Positions 35,537 through 44,277 of a DNA stretch of 64,000 bases are shown here, in pieces. A model generated the notes under the pieces. It was given only the letters and a program-made list of their open reading frames with translations, was not told where the DNA came from and did not search any database. A program made the translations under genes and the position numbers. Source of the DNA: Clostridia bacterium (lineage in GTDB: Bacteria > Bacillota > Clostridia > Oscillospirales > Acutalibacteraceae). Every line of letters begins with the position of its first letter. Positions within the stretch are counted from its first letter, which is position 1. Where the stretch lies: positions 119,375 to 183,374 of the forward strand of contig JAFQVM010000016.1 in the NCBI GenBank assembly GCA_017407995.1, written 5' to 3'.

Positions 35537-36661
35537 GTGCTGAAATTCAATAGTGATGGTAAGTTTAAAATCATGCAGATAGCAGATGTTCAGGAGATTC
35601 CTTCAGTATCAGAGGATACTATGAGTTTAATATCTGCTGCCGTAGATAGAGAAAATCCAGACCTTATAATATTTACAGGAGACCAGATAAAAGGATATTC
35701 TATAAAGTTTAAAAACCGTCCTGACCTTGTTGAGAAAACCATTAATAAAATTCTGGAGCCAATAGTAAATAAGTCTATTCCGTTCATGGTGACATACGGC
35801 AACCATGACAGTGAGTGCGGCGTGTCGAAATTAAAGCAACATGAAATTTACTCAAAATATTCTTGTTTTGTAGTCGGTAATGTAAGAAATAGAGATGATG
35901 TCGGTACAGCAGATGTGCAGATTTTTTCAAAGGATGAACAGCGTCCGGTGTTTAATATATATACTATTGATTCCCACGGAAAAGCTGAGAACGGTGGCGG
36001 GTATGCACCTGTTAATGCTGAGCAGATAGAGTGGTATGAAACAGAGAGAGAACGATTAAAGGCTGAAAACGGAGTTTATATGCCCTCACTGGTATTTCAG
36101 CATATTCCCATACCGGAGTTTTTTGATGTAATAAAAAAGGTGCCCAAGGGTACAAGAGGAGCGGTACCTGCATACGGAGCACATGAAAATGAATATTTTA
36201 CGCTTTTTGATGAAACCAAAGAGCAGGGCGGCTTTATGCTTGAATCTCCGGCGGCACCGGATGAAAACACGGGTGAGTTTAAGGCGATGAGTGAAAAAGG
36301 TGATGTGCTGGGTATATATGTCGGACATGACCACAATAATAGTTTTGTTGTTAATTATCAAGGTATAGACCTTGGATACACTCAGGGAACAGGATTTAAT
36401 GTGTACGGCCCGGGAGAAAACAGGGGAGTGCGAATCTTTGAGTTGAATGAAGAAAATCCAAGAGATTATAAGACATATACTCTGACCTTTGGAGAATTGT
36501 GCGGCACAAAAATCAAAACTCCTGTAAAAGAGTTTATATATAAACATGCGCCTACCAGTCCGAGAGCGATAAAACCTATTTTAATAAAAGTTGGTATCGG
36601 AATAGCCTTGGCCGCTGCTGCATACGGTGCTTATAAATTTTTTACAGGGTTTAATTTGTAA
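35537..36661 (+). CDS. Metallophosphoesterase (calcineurin-like)
   Basis: Protein of 374 residues. I start at GTG 35537 because GGGAAGTGA precedes it and the sequence then begins VLKFNSDGKFKIMQIADVQE, the family's usual N-terminus; the TTG at 35477 lies inside the palindrome upstream. Metal motifs are IADVQE (Asp-x-Gln in place of DxH), FTGDQ, YGNHDSE and GHDHNN. There is one C-terminal hydrophobic helix (about residues 345-365). It probably hydrolyses phosphoesters near the membrane. It is divergent from a sugar symporter and ends at a shared terminator. The substrate is unknown. Confidence 0.82.
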   Translation: MLKFNSDGKFKIMQIADVQEIPSVSEDTMSLISAAVDRENPDLIIFTGDQIKGYSIKFKNRPDLVEKTINKILEPIVNKSIPFMVTYGNHDSECGVSKLKQHEIYSKYSCFVVGNVRNRDDVGTADVQIFSKDEQRPVFNIYTIDSHGKAENGGGYAPVNAEQIEWYETERERLKAENGVYMPSLVFQHIPIPEFFDVIKKVPKGTRGAVPAYGAHENEYFTLFDETKEQGGFMLESPAAPDENTGEFKAMSEKGDVLGIYVGHDHNNSFVVNYQGIDLGYTQGTGFNVYGPGENRGVRIFELNEENPRDYKTYTLTFGELCGTKIKTPVKEFIYKHAPTSPRAIKPILIKVGIGIALAAAAYGAYKFFTGFNL

Positions 36662-36671
36662 GTTAACAATA

Positions 36672-36706
36672 AAAACACCCGCTGATTTTCAGCGGGTGTT
36701 TCTTTT
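36672..36706. terminator. Bidirectional terminator between convergent genes
   Basis: Perfect stem AAACACCCGCTGA / TCAGCGGGTGTTT with TTT loop; A-run upstream and TTCTTTT downstream. Confidence 0.88.
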
Positions 36707-36722
36707 ATAATTTTAATTAATG

Positions 36723-38402
36723 TTAAGCCTTAGAATTGCTCAAAGCAAGATTTTTCTTATAAGTTTTAAGGAAAGAATCAACAGCCTTGTCTATGGCCTT
36801 GTCGTTTTTCTCAATTTTATATTTATCAGATTCTTTGAGCTCTGTCATTTCCTTGGTGAAGTCCTCATCAGCTTTTGTGCTACGAATTGTATCTTTCCAT
36901 GCAAAGTCAGTTTTTGAGCAATACATGATGTGATAACCGTAAGACGATTCGATTATGCCGTGGTCACCGGGCTTTCTGCCTTCTGTGAAGCACCAATTAA
37001 GGAAAGACTCGACATAACTTGAAGTGCTTGTGATTCCTGTGATAAGTCCGCCATCAGCTGCACTGCCTGAGTCCTTGGATTTCTCTTTAGCAAGAGCTGC
37101 AAAAGAATCTTCGGTCTTTTCTCCGGCCTGCCACTGTTTATAAATCTCATCAGCGCTTGTCTTGGCAGCAGCTATCTGCTTGTCGGTAGGAGTTGAGGTT
37201 GTATCTGACGGGTCTTCAAGGAAAGACAGGAGTATGTGACGTACGTCTACAGCAATAGGAGCATACTGTGTTTTTGTCAGGTAAACAACGCAGTATCCGG
37301 TGACAGCATCTGCTTCACCGATTGTAAACATCTTGACATCGCCGGCTTTTCTACTGTCATCGAAAGCCCATTTAGCAGCATCTTCAGAAACATAAGAAGT
37401 TATAGTTTCTTTAGATGACTCAGCCATATTTGTTGATGAATCTGCATCATAACTCTTGGTATCAGCTTCAAGCTTTTCAACTTGTGTAAGGAAAGCCTTC
37501 TCACTTGTTGATGCAGCGGCGAGCGCTTCTGCTTCGGCTTTAAGTTTATTATTGGCAGCTTCCTGACGTTTTGCGAGCTCTTCCTCTGACTCGCCGTCTT
37601 TGGCAGTTAGAGCAGCGACGGAGAAAGTATACATTCTCATGTCGACAGCATCATAGTTGTCCTTATCTTTATTATATATAGCTTCTACATCAGCTTCAGA
37701 ATAAGAATTTGTAATAGTTTCGTTTCTGTCAGTCTGATATCTGCTAACAATTTTTTCCATTTTAAGCTGCTCTCTATAGAACTTCTCGTTTACGCCCTTG
37801 CCCAAGCTTGCTTTCAAATATGCATTAAGGGAGAAGTTGTTTGTCGCAGCTTCTTCACGGAGAGCCTCAACATCATCGTTGATGGCAGTTTCTTCTTCTT
37901 CGGTAAGCTTATATCCTGCATCAAGAGCCTCGTGATAAAGAATCATATACTCCTGGAGAGCTTCAATAGTAGCATTCTTGAGGTATTCGGCGAGAGTTAT
38001 CTCTTTGCCGTCTTCATCTGTGCCGTAATTCTGCTCGTCGGGAGAAACTGATGAGTCAATGCCCATATCCATTCCGTACTGTGCATAGTAGTCAGCGTAG
38101 GAGTAGAGATTTGAAAGCTGTCTTGTGTAGTAATATGTGAACTCGAGTTCGCTGATTTTTATATCGCCGTAGGAGGCAACGGTATTAAGTTTTTTTATTG
38201 CACCTGTTTGGTCAATTACAACCCAAGCTAAGCCGCAAGCGATTGCAGCGATAAGTACTATAGCAACTATCTTCTTTGCTGCATTTGCGAGAGTTCTGTG
38301 CTTTTCACTTTTTTTCTGGTTTTTCTTAGCGGATTGTGCCAAGCGAGCTTTTCTTTCCTCACGATAGGCTTCTGCTGAATTCATCTGGTCTTTGTTAGCC
38401 AT
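36723..38402 (-). CDS. Membrane-anchored PPIC-type peptidyl-prolyl isomerase (PrsA/SurA-like foldase)
   Basis: Protein of 559 residues. The start MANKDQMNSAEAYREER is used because AAAGGATG lies seven bases upstream; ATG 38411 is inside it. A long basic cytoplasmic tail (1-45, Lys/Arg-rich) precedes one membrane helix (about 46-66) and no clear lipobox is present, unlike PrsA. The extracellular part has SurA-N-like helices and a parvulin domain near residues 380-510 (VDVRHILLSF, FAALAKEKSKDSGSAADGG, YGYHIMYC). It likely helps fold secreted proteins outside the membrane. Monocistronic with its own promoter. Confidence 0.87.
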   Translation of the reverse strand: MANKDQMNSAEAYREERKARLAQSAKKNQKKSEKHRTLANAAKKIVAIVLIAAIACGLAWVVIDQTGAIKKLNTVASYGDIKISELEFTYYYTRQLSNLYSYADYYAQYGMDMGIDSSVSPDEQNYGTDEDGKEITLAEYLKNATIEALQEYMILYHEALDAGYKLTEEEETAINDDVEALREEAATNNFSLNAYLKASLGKGVNEKFYREQLKMEKIVSRYQTDRNETITNSYSEADVEAIYNKDKDNYDAVDMRMYTFSVAALTAKDGESEEELAKRQEAANNKLKAEAEALAAASTSEKAFLTQVEKLEADTKSYDADSSTNMAESSKETITSYVSEDAAKWAFDDSRKAGDVKMFTIGEADAVTGYCVVYLTKTQYAPIAVDVRHILLSFLEDPSDTTSTPTDKQIAAAKTSADEIYKQWQAGEKTEDSFAALAKEKSKDSGSAADGGLITGITSTSSYVESFLNWCFTEGRKPGDHGIIESSYGYHIMYCSKTDFAWKDTIRSTKADEDFTKEMTELKESDKYKIEKNDKAIDKAVDSFLKTYKKNLALSNSKA

Positions 38403-38460
38403 TTTTTTCATCCTTTACTGTTGTGTATAGAATCCGGATTCATCCGGCAATAACATTTTA

Positions 38461-38489
38461 ATTTTATACTATTTTATTTGTTTTTACAA
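38461..38489 (-). promoter_or_regulatory. Promoter of the PPIC foldase gene
   Basis: Minus strand TTGTAA, 17-base spacer, TAAAAT, about 60 bases upstream of the start. Confidence 0.55.
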
Positions 38490-38527
38490 GTCATAAAAAG
38501 TAAGTTTTATACTTATTTAAATATAAT

Positions 38528-39490
38528 TCATATTTCATCATTAAAAAAAGCTTCTTTAAACCATACGTTGTTAACGGAAAAAGATTTACCGTTTAGATAA
38601 TTTAACTCTTCGGCATCACTTTCAAATGCAAATTTAAGCATATAGGAGTACAAAAATTGCTTTTTGTATCCGCTGTCTTTGTTGAGATGGTTTCGTCCAT
38701 ATTTTCCGTCACCCAAAAGCGGATGTCCTATAGATGCAAAATGTGCCCTTATTTGGTGTGTGCGTCCGGTAAGAAGTTCAACCTCAACAAGGCTCATATC
38801 GTTTTTCTCAGAAATGACTTTGTATTTTGTTTTGATTTCTTTACCGTTTTTAACAGGCGAGTTGAAAACTTTTACAAGATTTTTATCTTCATTTTTAGTA
38901 AGCCAACCGTGGAGAATATTCTCTTTACTGTTTAAAGTTCCGTGAATAACACAAAGATAAAACTTTTTGATTTCTCTGTCCTTAAGTTTTTGGTTCAAAA
39001 TTCGGAGCGTTTGAGCATTTTTTGCAGCGATAACTATTCCGCCTGTATTTCTGTCAATTCGATTGACGAGCGCAGGAGTAAAGGAATGTTCGTCAGCGGG
39101 GTTGTAGCTGCCGTTTTCATAAAGATATCGCTTTATTCTGGTAAGTAACGTATCGTTATATTCTCTTTCGTCGGGGTGAGAAAGCAGGCCGACTTTCTTG
39201 TCAAGCAACATTATGTTTTCGTCTTCATAAACTATAGTGAGATTTTTTGAAGCGTGCATGAAATCATACTTGTCGAACTTCTGCTCAAAAAACTCATCGT
39301 TGATATACATATCAAAAACATCGCCTTCTTTCAAACGGGTAGATATCTCGCACCGTTTACCGTTTAACTTTATGCGTTTTAGGCGGATGTATTTATACAT
39401 TAATGCATCGGGAAGGTTAGGGACAGCTTTGCGTATGAATTTGTCAGCCCTTTGTCCGGCATCGTTTTTACCTATGGTAAAACTTTTCAA
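38528..39490 (-). CDS. RluA-family pseudouridine synthase
   Basis: Protein of 320 residues. An N-terminal S4 RNA-binding-like segment (DKFIRKAVPNLPDALMYKYI...LNGKR) precedes the catalytic domain with NRIDRNTGGIVIAAK, whose second Asp is the nucleophile. GRTHQIRAHFASIGHPLLGD is the other family hallmark. It isomerises uridine in rRNA or tRNA; which site cannot be told (RluC/RluD class). The start is TTG with AAGGAG ten bases upstream. A second RluD-type gene lies at 51395, so the two paralogues probably have different targets. Confidence 0.9.
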   Translation of the reverse strand: MKSFTIGKNDAGQRADKFIRKAVPNLPDALMYKYIRLKRIKLNGKRCEISTRLKEGDVFDMYINDEFFEQKFDKYDFMHASKNLTIVYEDENIMLLDKKVGLLSHPDEREYNDTLLTRIKRYLYENGSYNPADEHSFTPALVNRIDRNTGGIVIAAKNAQTLRILNQKLKDREIKKFYLCVIHGTLNSKENILHGWLTKNEDKNLVKVFNSPVKNGKEIKTKYKVISEKNDMSLVEVELLTGRTHQIRAHFASIGHPLLGDGKYGRNHLNKDSGYKKQFLYSYMLKFAFESDAEELNYLNGKSFSVNNVWFKEAFFNDEI

Positions 39491-39609
39491 AAGAATCAGT
39501 CTCCTTGTGTTAAAAACGAAATTTTTTATATTATACTTTATTTTTGTTTCAAATGATAGTGGTAACTTAAAATATATTAAAAAACCGGATTATAATTGTC
39601 GATTCGTGC

Positions 39610-39638
39610 TTGTGTAAAAGGATTTTTTGTTGTATAAT
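39610..39638 (+). promoter_or_regulatory. Promoter of the miaB-ricA-mutSL-miaA cluster
   Basis: TTGTGT, 17-base spacer, TATAAT. The predicted start of transcription near 39645 rules out translation starts upstream of it and supports the TTG start at 39673. Confidence 0.7.
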
Positions 39639-39672
39639 AAAACAATTAAAAGCTATTATGGAGGATTTTGTT

Positions 39673-41103
39673 TTGGCCTCAGAAAACAGTAAAAATATAT
39701 TGGTGTCTAAGGAGGAGTTGGACAAGCAAAAAGAGTATTCTTCGCTTGTTCGAATGGTTATTCAAACCCGATTTGGAAATCGCACTCCTATGGCATTTGT
39801 GCATACTTTTGGCTGTCAGGGGAATGTTGCAGACAGTGAGCGCCTCAAGGGGATGCTTGAAGAGATGGGCTTTGGTTTTGTCGATTCTCCTGAGGATGCA
39901 GATATTTCACTTTTTAATACATGTGCTATTCGAGAACATGCGGAGGACAGGCTTTTCGGCAATGTCGGAGCACTTAAGAAGATAAAAGAAAAGAATTCGG
40001 ATTTTAAAATAGTTCTTTGCGGATGTATGATGCAACAGGAGCATGTAGCACAGAGAATAAAAAACAGCTATCCTTTTGTTGACATAGTGTTTGGTACTCA
40101 CGTTGCACATAAACTTCCTGAACTTTTATACCGTTCACTCTCAACAGGTAAGCGTGTTTTTGACGTCGGAGATTCAGACGGAGTAATAGCGGAGAACCTT
40201 CCTTTACACAGAGACAGCAACTTTAAAGCCTGGTTGCCGATAATGTATGGATGCAACAATTTTTGCAGTTACTGCATTGTTCCGTATGTCAGAGGACGTG
40301 AACGAAGCCGAAGTAGTGAAGTTATCATTGCTGAGGCAAAAGAGCTTGTTAAGAACGGGTATAAAGAGATAACTCTGCTTGGACAGAACGTCAATTCCTA
40401 CGGAAATGACCGAGAGGGTGAAATGAACTTCTCGTCGCTTCTTCGGCAGATTAATGCAATAGACGGTGATTTTATAATCCGCTTTATGACTTCGCATCCT
40501 AAAGATTGTACGCATGAGTTACTCGATACAATGGCAGAATGTGAAAAAGTCGCAAAACATCTTCATTTGCCTGTTCAGTGCGGTAACGACAGGGTGTTAA
40601 AGGAAATGAACAGGGGTTACACTTCGGAAAAATATCTTTCGCTATTGACATATGCCCGCAGTGTTATGCCTGACCTATCTGTTACAAGTGATATAATAGT
40701 GGGATTTCCGGGTGAAACATACGACGAGTTTTGTGACACGCTAAAGCTCATGGAAAAAGCGGAATATACATCGCTTTATACTTTTATCTTTTCACCACGT
40801 GAAGGTACTCGTGCTGCAAAAATGGATGACCCTGTTACCAGAGAGGAAAAAGGAAAATGGTTCTCTGAGCTTTGTGGCTTACAGGAGAGCATAGCTGCAA
40901 AGAGAACAGCGGGGATGCTCGGCAAAGAATACCGAGTGCTCTGCGAGAGTAAGGCTAAAAAGGATGGTATCATTTCGGGCCGAACACAGGGGAATATAAT
41001 TATTGAGTTTCCGGCAGATGATAGTGTTATAGGTACGTTCCAGACGGTAAAAGTAACAGAAGCATTGATTTGGATGCTAAAAGGTGAACTTTCAAATAGT
41101 TAA
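39673..41103 (+). CDS. miaB: tRNA-2-methylthio-N6-isopentenyladenosine synthase
   Basis: Protein of 476 residues starting with TTG (ASENSKNILVSKEEL) behind TGGAGGA. The N-terminal UPF0004 domain has FGCQGNVADSERLKG and the auxiliary-cluster cysteines (TFGCQ, NTCAIRE, LCGCMMQ). The radical SAM motif is CNNFCSYCIVPYVRGRERSR and the C-terminus is a TRAM domain. It adds the methylthio group to i6A37 of tRNAs. It is followed by the ricA-like gene, mutS, mutL and miaA, the enzyme making its substrate. This is classical Firmicute order. Confidence 0.96.
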   Translation: MASENSKNILVSKEELDKQKEYSSLVRMVIQTRFGNRTPMAFVHTFGCQGNVADSERLKGMLEEMGFGFVDSPEDADISLFNTCAIREHAEDRLFGNVGALKKIKEKNSDFKIVLCGCMMQQEHVAQRIKNSYPFVDIVFGTHVAHKLPELLYRSLSTGKRVFDVGDSDGVIAENLPLHRDSNFKAWLPIMYGCNNFCSYCIVPYVRGRERSRSSEVIIAEAKELVKNGYKEITLLGQNVNSYGNDREGEMNFSSLLRQINAIDGDFIIRFMTSHPKDCTHELLDTMAECEKVAKHLHLPVQCGNDRVLKEMNRGYTSEKYLSLLTYARSVMPDLSVTSDIIVGFPGETYDEFCDTLKLMEKAEYTSLYTFIFSPREGTRAAKMDDPVTREEKGKWFSELCGLQESIAAKRTAGMLGKEYRVLCESKAKKDGIISGRTQGNIIIEFPADDSVIGTFQTVKVTEALIWMLKGELSNS

Positions 41104-41138
41104 ATCTCCGCAATGCGGATTATATAAGGAGTATAAAA

Positions 41139-41546
41139 ATGGATATTATCAAACTCACAAGAGAACTCGGCGCAGCAATTCAGCAGGATGAAAGATACGC
41201 CAAGTTCCAGGCAGCACAGAAGGCTAATGATGAGGACAAAGAACTCAATGACCTCATGGGCAAAATTCAGCTTGTTCACATGTCCTATCAGCATGAGGCA
41301 AGCAAAGAAGATGCAAACGAGCAGAAGCTCGCTGCATATGAAGCAGAGTTTAATGACCTTTATAAAAAGGTTATGGAGAACGAGAATATGCGCAACTATG
41401 AGGTTGCAAGAGTTGAGATTGATGAGATGATGCAGTATATTACCAGCATCCTTGCTCTTTGTGTTCAGGGTGAAGACCCTGCAACCTGTGAGCCTCATCA
41501 GGAGCACAATTGCGGTGGCAATTGCTCAAGCTGCTCAGGTTGCTGA
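41139..41546 (+). CDS. YlbF/YmcA (RicA-like) family protein with Cys-rich tail
   Basis: Protein of 135 residues, almost fully helical, matching the YlbF/YmcA family (LTRELGAAIQQDERY...). Its place between miaB and mutS is that of Bacillus ymcA (ricA). The C-terminus adds CEPHQEHNCGGNCSSCSGC, a five-Cys plus two-His cluster. In Bacillus the RicA-RicF-RicT complex holds Fe-S clusters and works with RNase Y in mRNA processing, so a cluster- or metal-binding role for the tail is plausible. No partner RicT or RicF gene is in the window. Confidence 0.82.
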   Translation: MDIIKLTRELGAAIQQDERYAKFQAAQKANDEDKELNDLMGKIQLVHMSYQHEASKEDANEQKLAAYEAEFNDLYKKVMENENMRNYEVARVEIDEMMQYITSILALCVQGEDPATCEPHQEHNCGGNCSSCSGC

Positions 41547-41559
41547 TTTTGAGAATTAC

Positions 41560-41588
41560 TATGCTCCGCAGTTTTACTGCGGAGCATA
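41560..41588 (+). other. Perfect intergenic hairpin before mutS
   Basis: TATGCTCCGCAGT, loop TTT, ACTGCGGAGCATA: a 13-bp perfect stem without a T-run, so not a standard terminator. It may be an mRNA processing or stability element separating the ricA-like and mutS messages. Confidence 0.5.
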
Positions 41589-41636
41589 CAGAGCTTTTAG
41601 TTGCGGATTAAAACCGCAGAGAGGACGGTTAACCAC

Positions 41637-44258
41637 ATGGCGGAATTAACCCCGATGATGAAACAGTATTTTGAGACAAAGAAGAAATATCCCGATACAA
41701 TACTCATGTTTCGTCTTGGAGATTTCTATGAGATGTTTTTTGACGATGCGGTTATAGCATCACGTGAACTGGAGCTTGTGCTGACAGGCAGAAGCTGCGG
41801 TCAGGAGGAGCGTGCTCCCATGTGCGGAGTTCCGTTTCATAGTGCAGATAGCTATATGGCACGTCTTGTTTCGAGGGGTTATAAAGTGGCCGTCTGTGAG
41901 CAGATGGAGGACCCTGCACTTGCCAAGGGCATTGTTAAGCGTGAAGTCACAAGAGTTCTCACTCCCGGAACGGTTATAGAGACAAGTATGCTTAACGAGG
42001 GAAGAAACAATTTCCTTGCCGGCGTGTTCTATGCAGGGGATACTGCAGGAGTATGCTTTGTTGACGTTTCAACGGGAGCCGTCAATTTGACAGAGCTTGC
42101 TGCACCGTCTGTAAGCGAGAAGATAATTAATGAAATTGGGCACTTCATGCCCAGCGAAGTTATATTTAATAACGCATCGTCGTCGCTCTCGAAAGTATTT
42201 TCTTTTATTGCCAATAAGACTGATGCATTGGCAGAAGAACTTAATGATGACTATTTTGACTTTAATGAATGCTCTGAGATTATTTGCAGTCATTTTAAAA
42301 GGAACAGTTTGTCGGAGCTTGAACTTTCGCAAAGCAGAGCAGCAGTTTCTGCCCTTGGTGCGGTGCTACGTTACTTAACTGAAGTTCAGAAGAATGACCT
42401 TGAAAATATAGCAGAAATATCATTCTACAGTGATATAAACTTTATGAAACTTGATGTTGCGGCTCTCCGCAACCTTGAGATAGTAGAAACTTTGCGCAGC
42501 AGGGAAAAGAAAGGTTCTTTGCTTTGGGTGCTTGACAAAACAAAAACACCTATGGGCAAGCGAATGATAAGAAGCTGGCTTGAACGACCGCTTGTTAGTG
42601 TTGCAAGAATAACCAAGCGTCACAATGCAGTATCAGAAATTATTTCTCAGCCTGTTTTGCGCAGCGAGCTTGCTGACTGTATGTCAGGTATACATGACCT
42701 TGAGCGTCTTATGACGAGAATTTCTTTTGGTACAGCAAGTGCTAAAGAACTTCGTGCGCTCTCGTCGGCTATTTCAAAACTGCCCGAGATAAAGGAAAAA
42801 ACATCTAAGCTATCGTCAGCTTTAGTGTGCGAGATTTCAGGTAACATAGATATACTTGATGATATTCGTACAGTTATTGATGCTGCGATTGTAGATGAAC
42901 CGCCGTTTTCGGTTCGTGAGGGCGGAATGATAAGGGACGGTTTTCATCCCGAACTCGATTCTTTGCGTGATATAGTCAACAATGGTAAGGACTATATTGC
43001 TGCTATCCAGGAAAAGGAGCAGGAGCGTACAGGAATCAAGAAACTTAAAATAGGATACAACCGAGTATTCGGATATTATATAGAGGTGTCAAATTCGTAT
43101 AAGGAACTTATTCCTGACGAGTATATAAGGAAACAGACACTTGCAAACTGTGAACGATACATAACTCAGGAACTAAAAGAGCTTGAGGCAAAGGTTCTTG
43201 GTGCCCAGGACAGAATAGTTAAACTTGAGTATGAGATTTTTGACGATGTCAGAAAACAGGCAGCAGGTGAGCTTCCAAGGGTACAGCGTACCGCTTCTGC
43301 AATAGCTACGCTTGATGTTATATGTTCTTTTGCACAGGTTGCGGCAGAGAACAATTATGTGTGTCCGCAGATGTCAGCGGCCCCTGTTATCAGCATAACC
43401 GAGGGAAGACATCCTGTTGTTGAAAAGATGCTTAGCGGCGAGCCTTTTGTTCCTAATGATACGGAGCTTGACTGTGACAAAAACAGATGTGCTATTATCA
43501 CCGGACCTAACATGGCTGGTAAATCTACATATATGCGTCAGGTTGCGCTGATAGCGATTATGGCTCAGGCAGGAAGCTTTGTTCCGGCATCGAGCGCAGA
43601 GATAGGAATTGTCGACAGCGTATTTACCCGAATCGGTGCATCTGATGACCTTTCAGCCGGTCAGTCAACCTTTATGGTTGAAATGAGTGAGGTTGCGGCT
43701 ATTCTCAATAACGCTACTTCTAAGAGCCTTATAATCTTTGATGAGATAGGCAGAGGAACTTCCACCTTTGACGGTATGAGTATAGCACGTGCAGTTCTTG
43801 AGTATGCTGCTGATAAAAAGAAGATAGGCGCAAAGACACTTTTTGCTACCCATTATCATGAGCTGACAGAGCTTGAAGGTCAGATAGACGGAGTTAAAAA
43901 TTATAATATAGCTGTTAAAAAACGTGGCGATGATATAACTTTCTTACGGCGCATAATTCGTGGCGGTGCCGACGGTAGCTACGGAATAGAAGTTGCAAAG
44001 CTTGCAGGTGTTCCGAAAGCTGTTGTCGAAAGAGCTAAAAAGGTGTTGCGTGAGATTGAGGACAGCGGTCTTGTAATGGTGAAAACTAAAGATAACGAAA
44101 CACATGATGTTTTGGATATCGAAACACAAGTATCTTTTGGCGATAATTCCTCTGCAGAGATAATAGACAAGCTTAAGGTGCTCGATGTTAATACATTAAC
44201 ACCGATAGAAGCCATGAGCGTGCTTTATGAGCTGACAAAGAGCGCAAAAGAGATATAA
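41637..44258 (+). CDS. mutS: DNA mismatch repair protein MutS
   Basis: Protein of 873 residues. ATG 41637 (MAELTPMMKQYFETKKKYPD) is favoured because AGAGGACGG precedes it. The mismatch-recognition Phe-x-Glu motif is in FRLGDFYEMFFDDA. The ATPase has Walker A GPNMAGKSTYMRQVA, LSAGQSTFMVEMSE and IIFDEIGRGTSTFDG. A C-terminal helical part follows. It recognises mismatches and recruits MutL. All domains are present. Confidence 0.97.
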   Translation: MAELTPMMKQYFETKKKYPDTILMFRLGDFYEMFFDDAVIASRELELVLTGRSCGQEERAPMCGVPFHSADSYMARLVSRGYKVAVCEQMEDPALAKGIVKREVTRVLTPGTVIETSMLNEGRNNFLAGVFYAGDTAGVCFVDVSTGAVNLTELAAPSVSEKIINEIGHFMPSEVIFNNASSSLSKVFSFIANKTDALAEELNDDYFDFNECSEIICSHFKRNSLSELELSQSRAAVSALGAVLRYLTEVQKNDLENIAEISFYSDINFMKLDVAALRNLEIVETLRSREKKGSLLWVLDKTKTPMGKRMIRSWLERPLVSVARITKRHNAVSEIISQPVLRSELADCMSGIHDLERLMTRISFGTASAKELRALSSAISKLPEIKEKTSKLSSALVCEISGNIDILDDIRTVIDAAIVDEPPFSVREGGMIRDGFHPELDSLRDIVNNGKDYIAAIQEKEQERTGIKKLKIGYNRVFGYYIEVSNSYKELIPDEYIRKQTLANCERYITQELKELEAKVLGAQDRIVKLEYEIFDDVRKQAAGELPRVQRTASAIATLDVICSFAQVAAENNYVCPQMSAAPVISITEGRHPVVEKMLSGEPFVPNDTELDCDKNRCAIITGPNMAGKSTYMRQVALIAIMAQAGSFVPASSAEIGIVDSVFTRIGASDDLSAGQSTFMVEMSEVAAILNNATSKSLIIFDEIGRGTSTFDGMSIARAVLEYAADKKKIGAKTLFATHYHELTELEGQIDGVKNYNIAVKKRGDDITFLRRIIRGGADGSYGIEVAKLAGVPKAVVERAKKVLREIEDSGLVMVKTKDNETHDVLDIETQVSFGDNSSAEIIDKLKVLDVNTLTPIEAMSVLYELTKSAKEI

Positions 44259-44277
44259 CAAAAGGGAGGTTTGGTCT

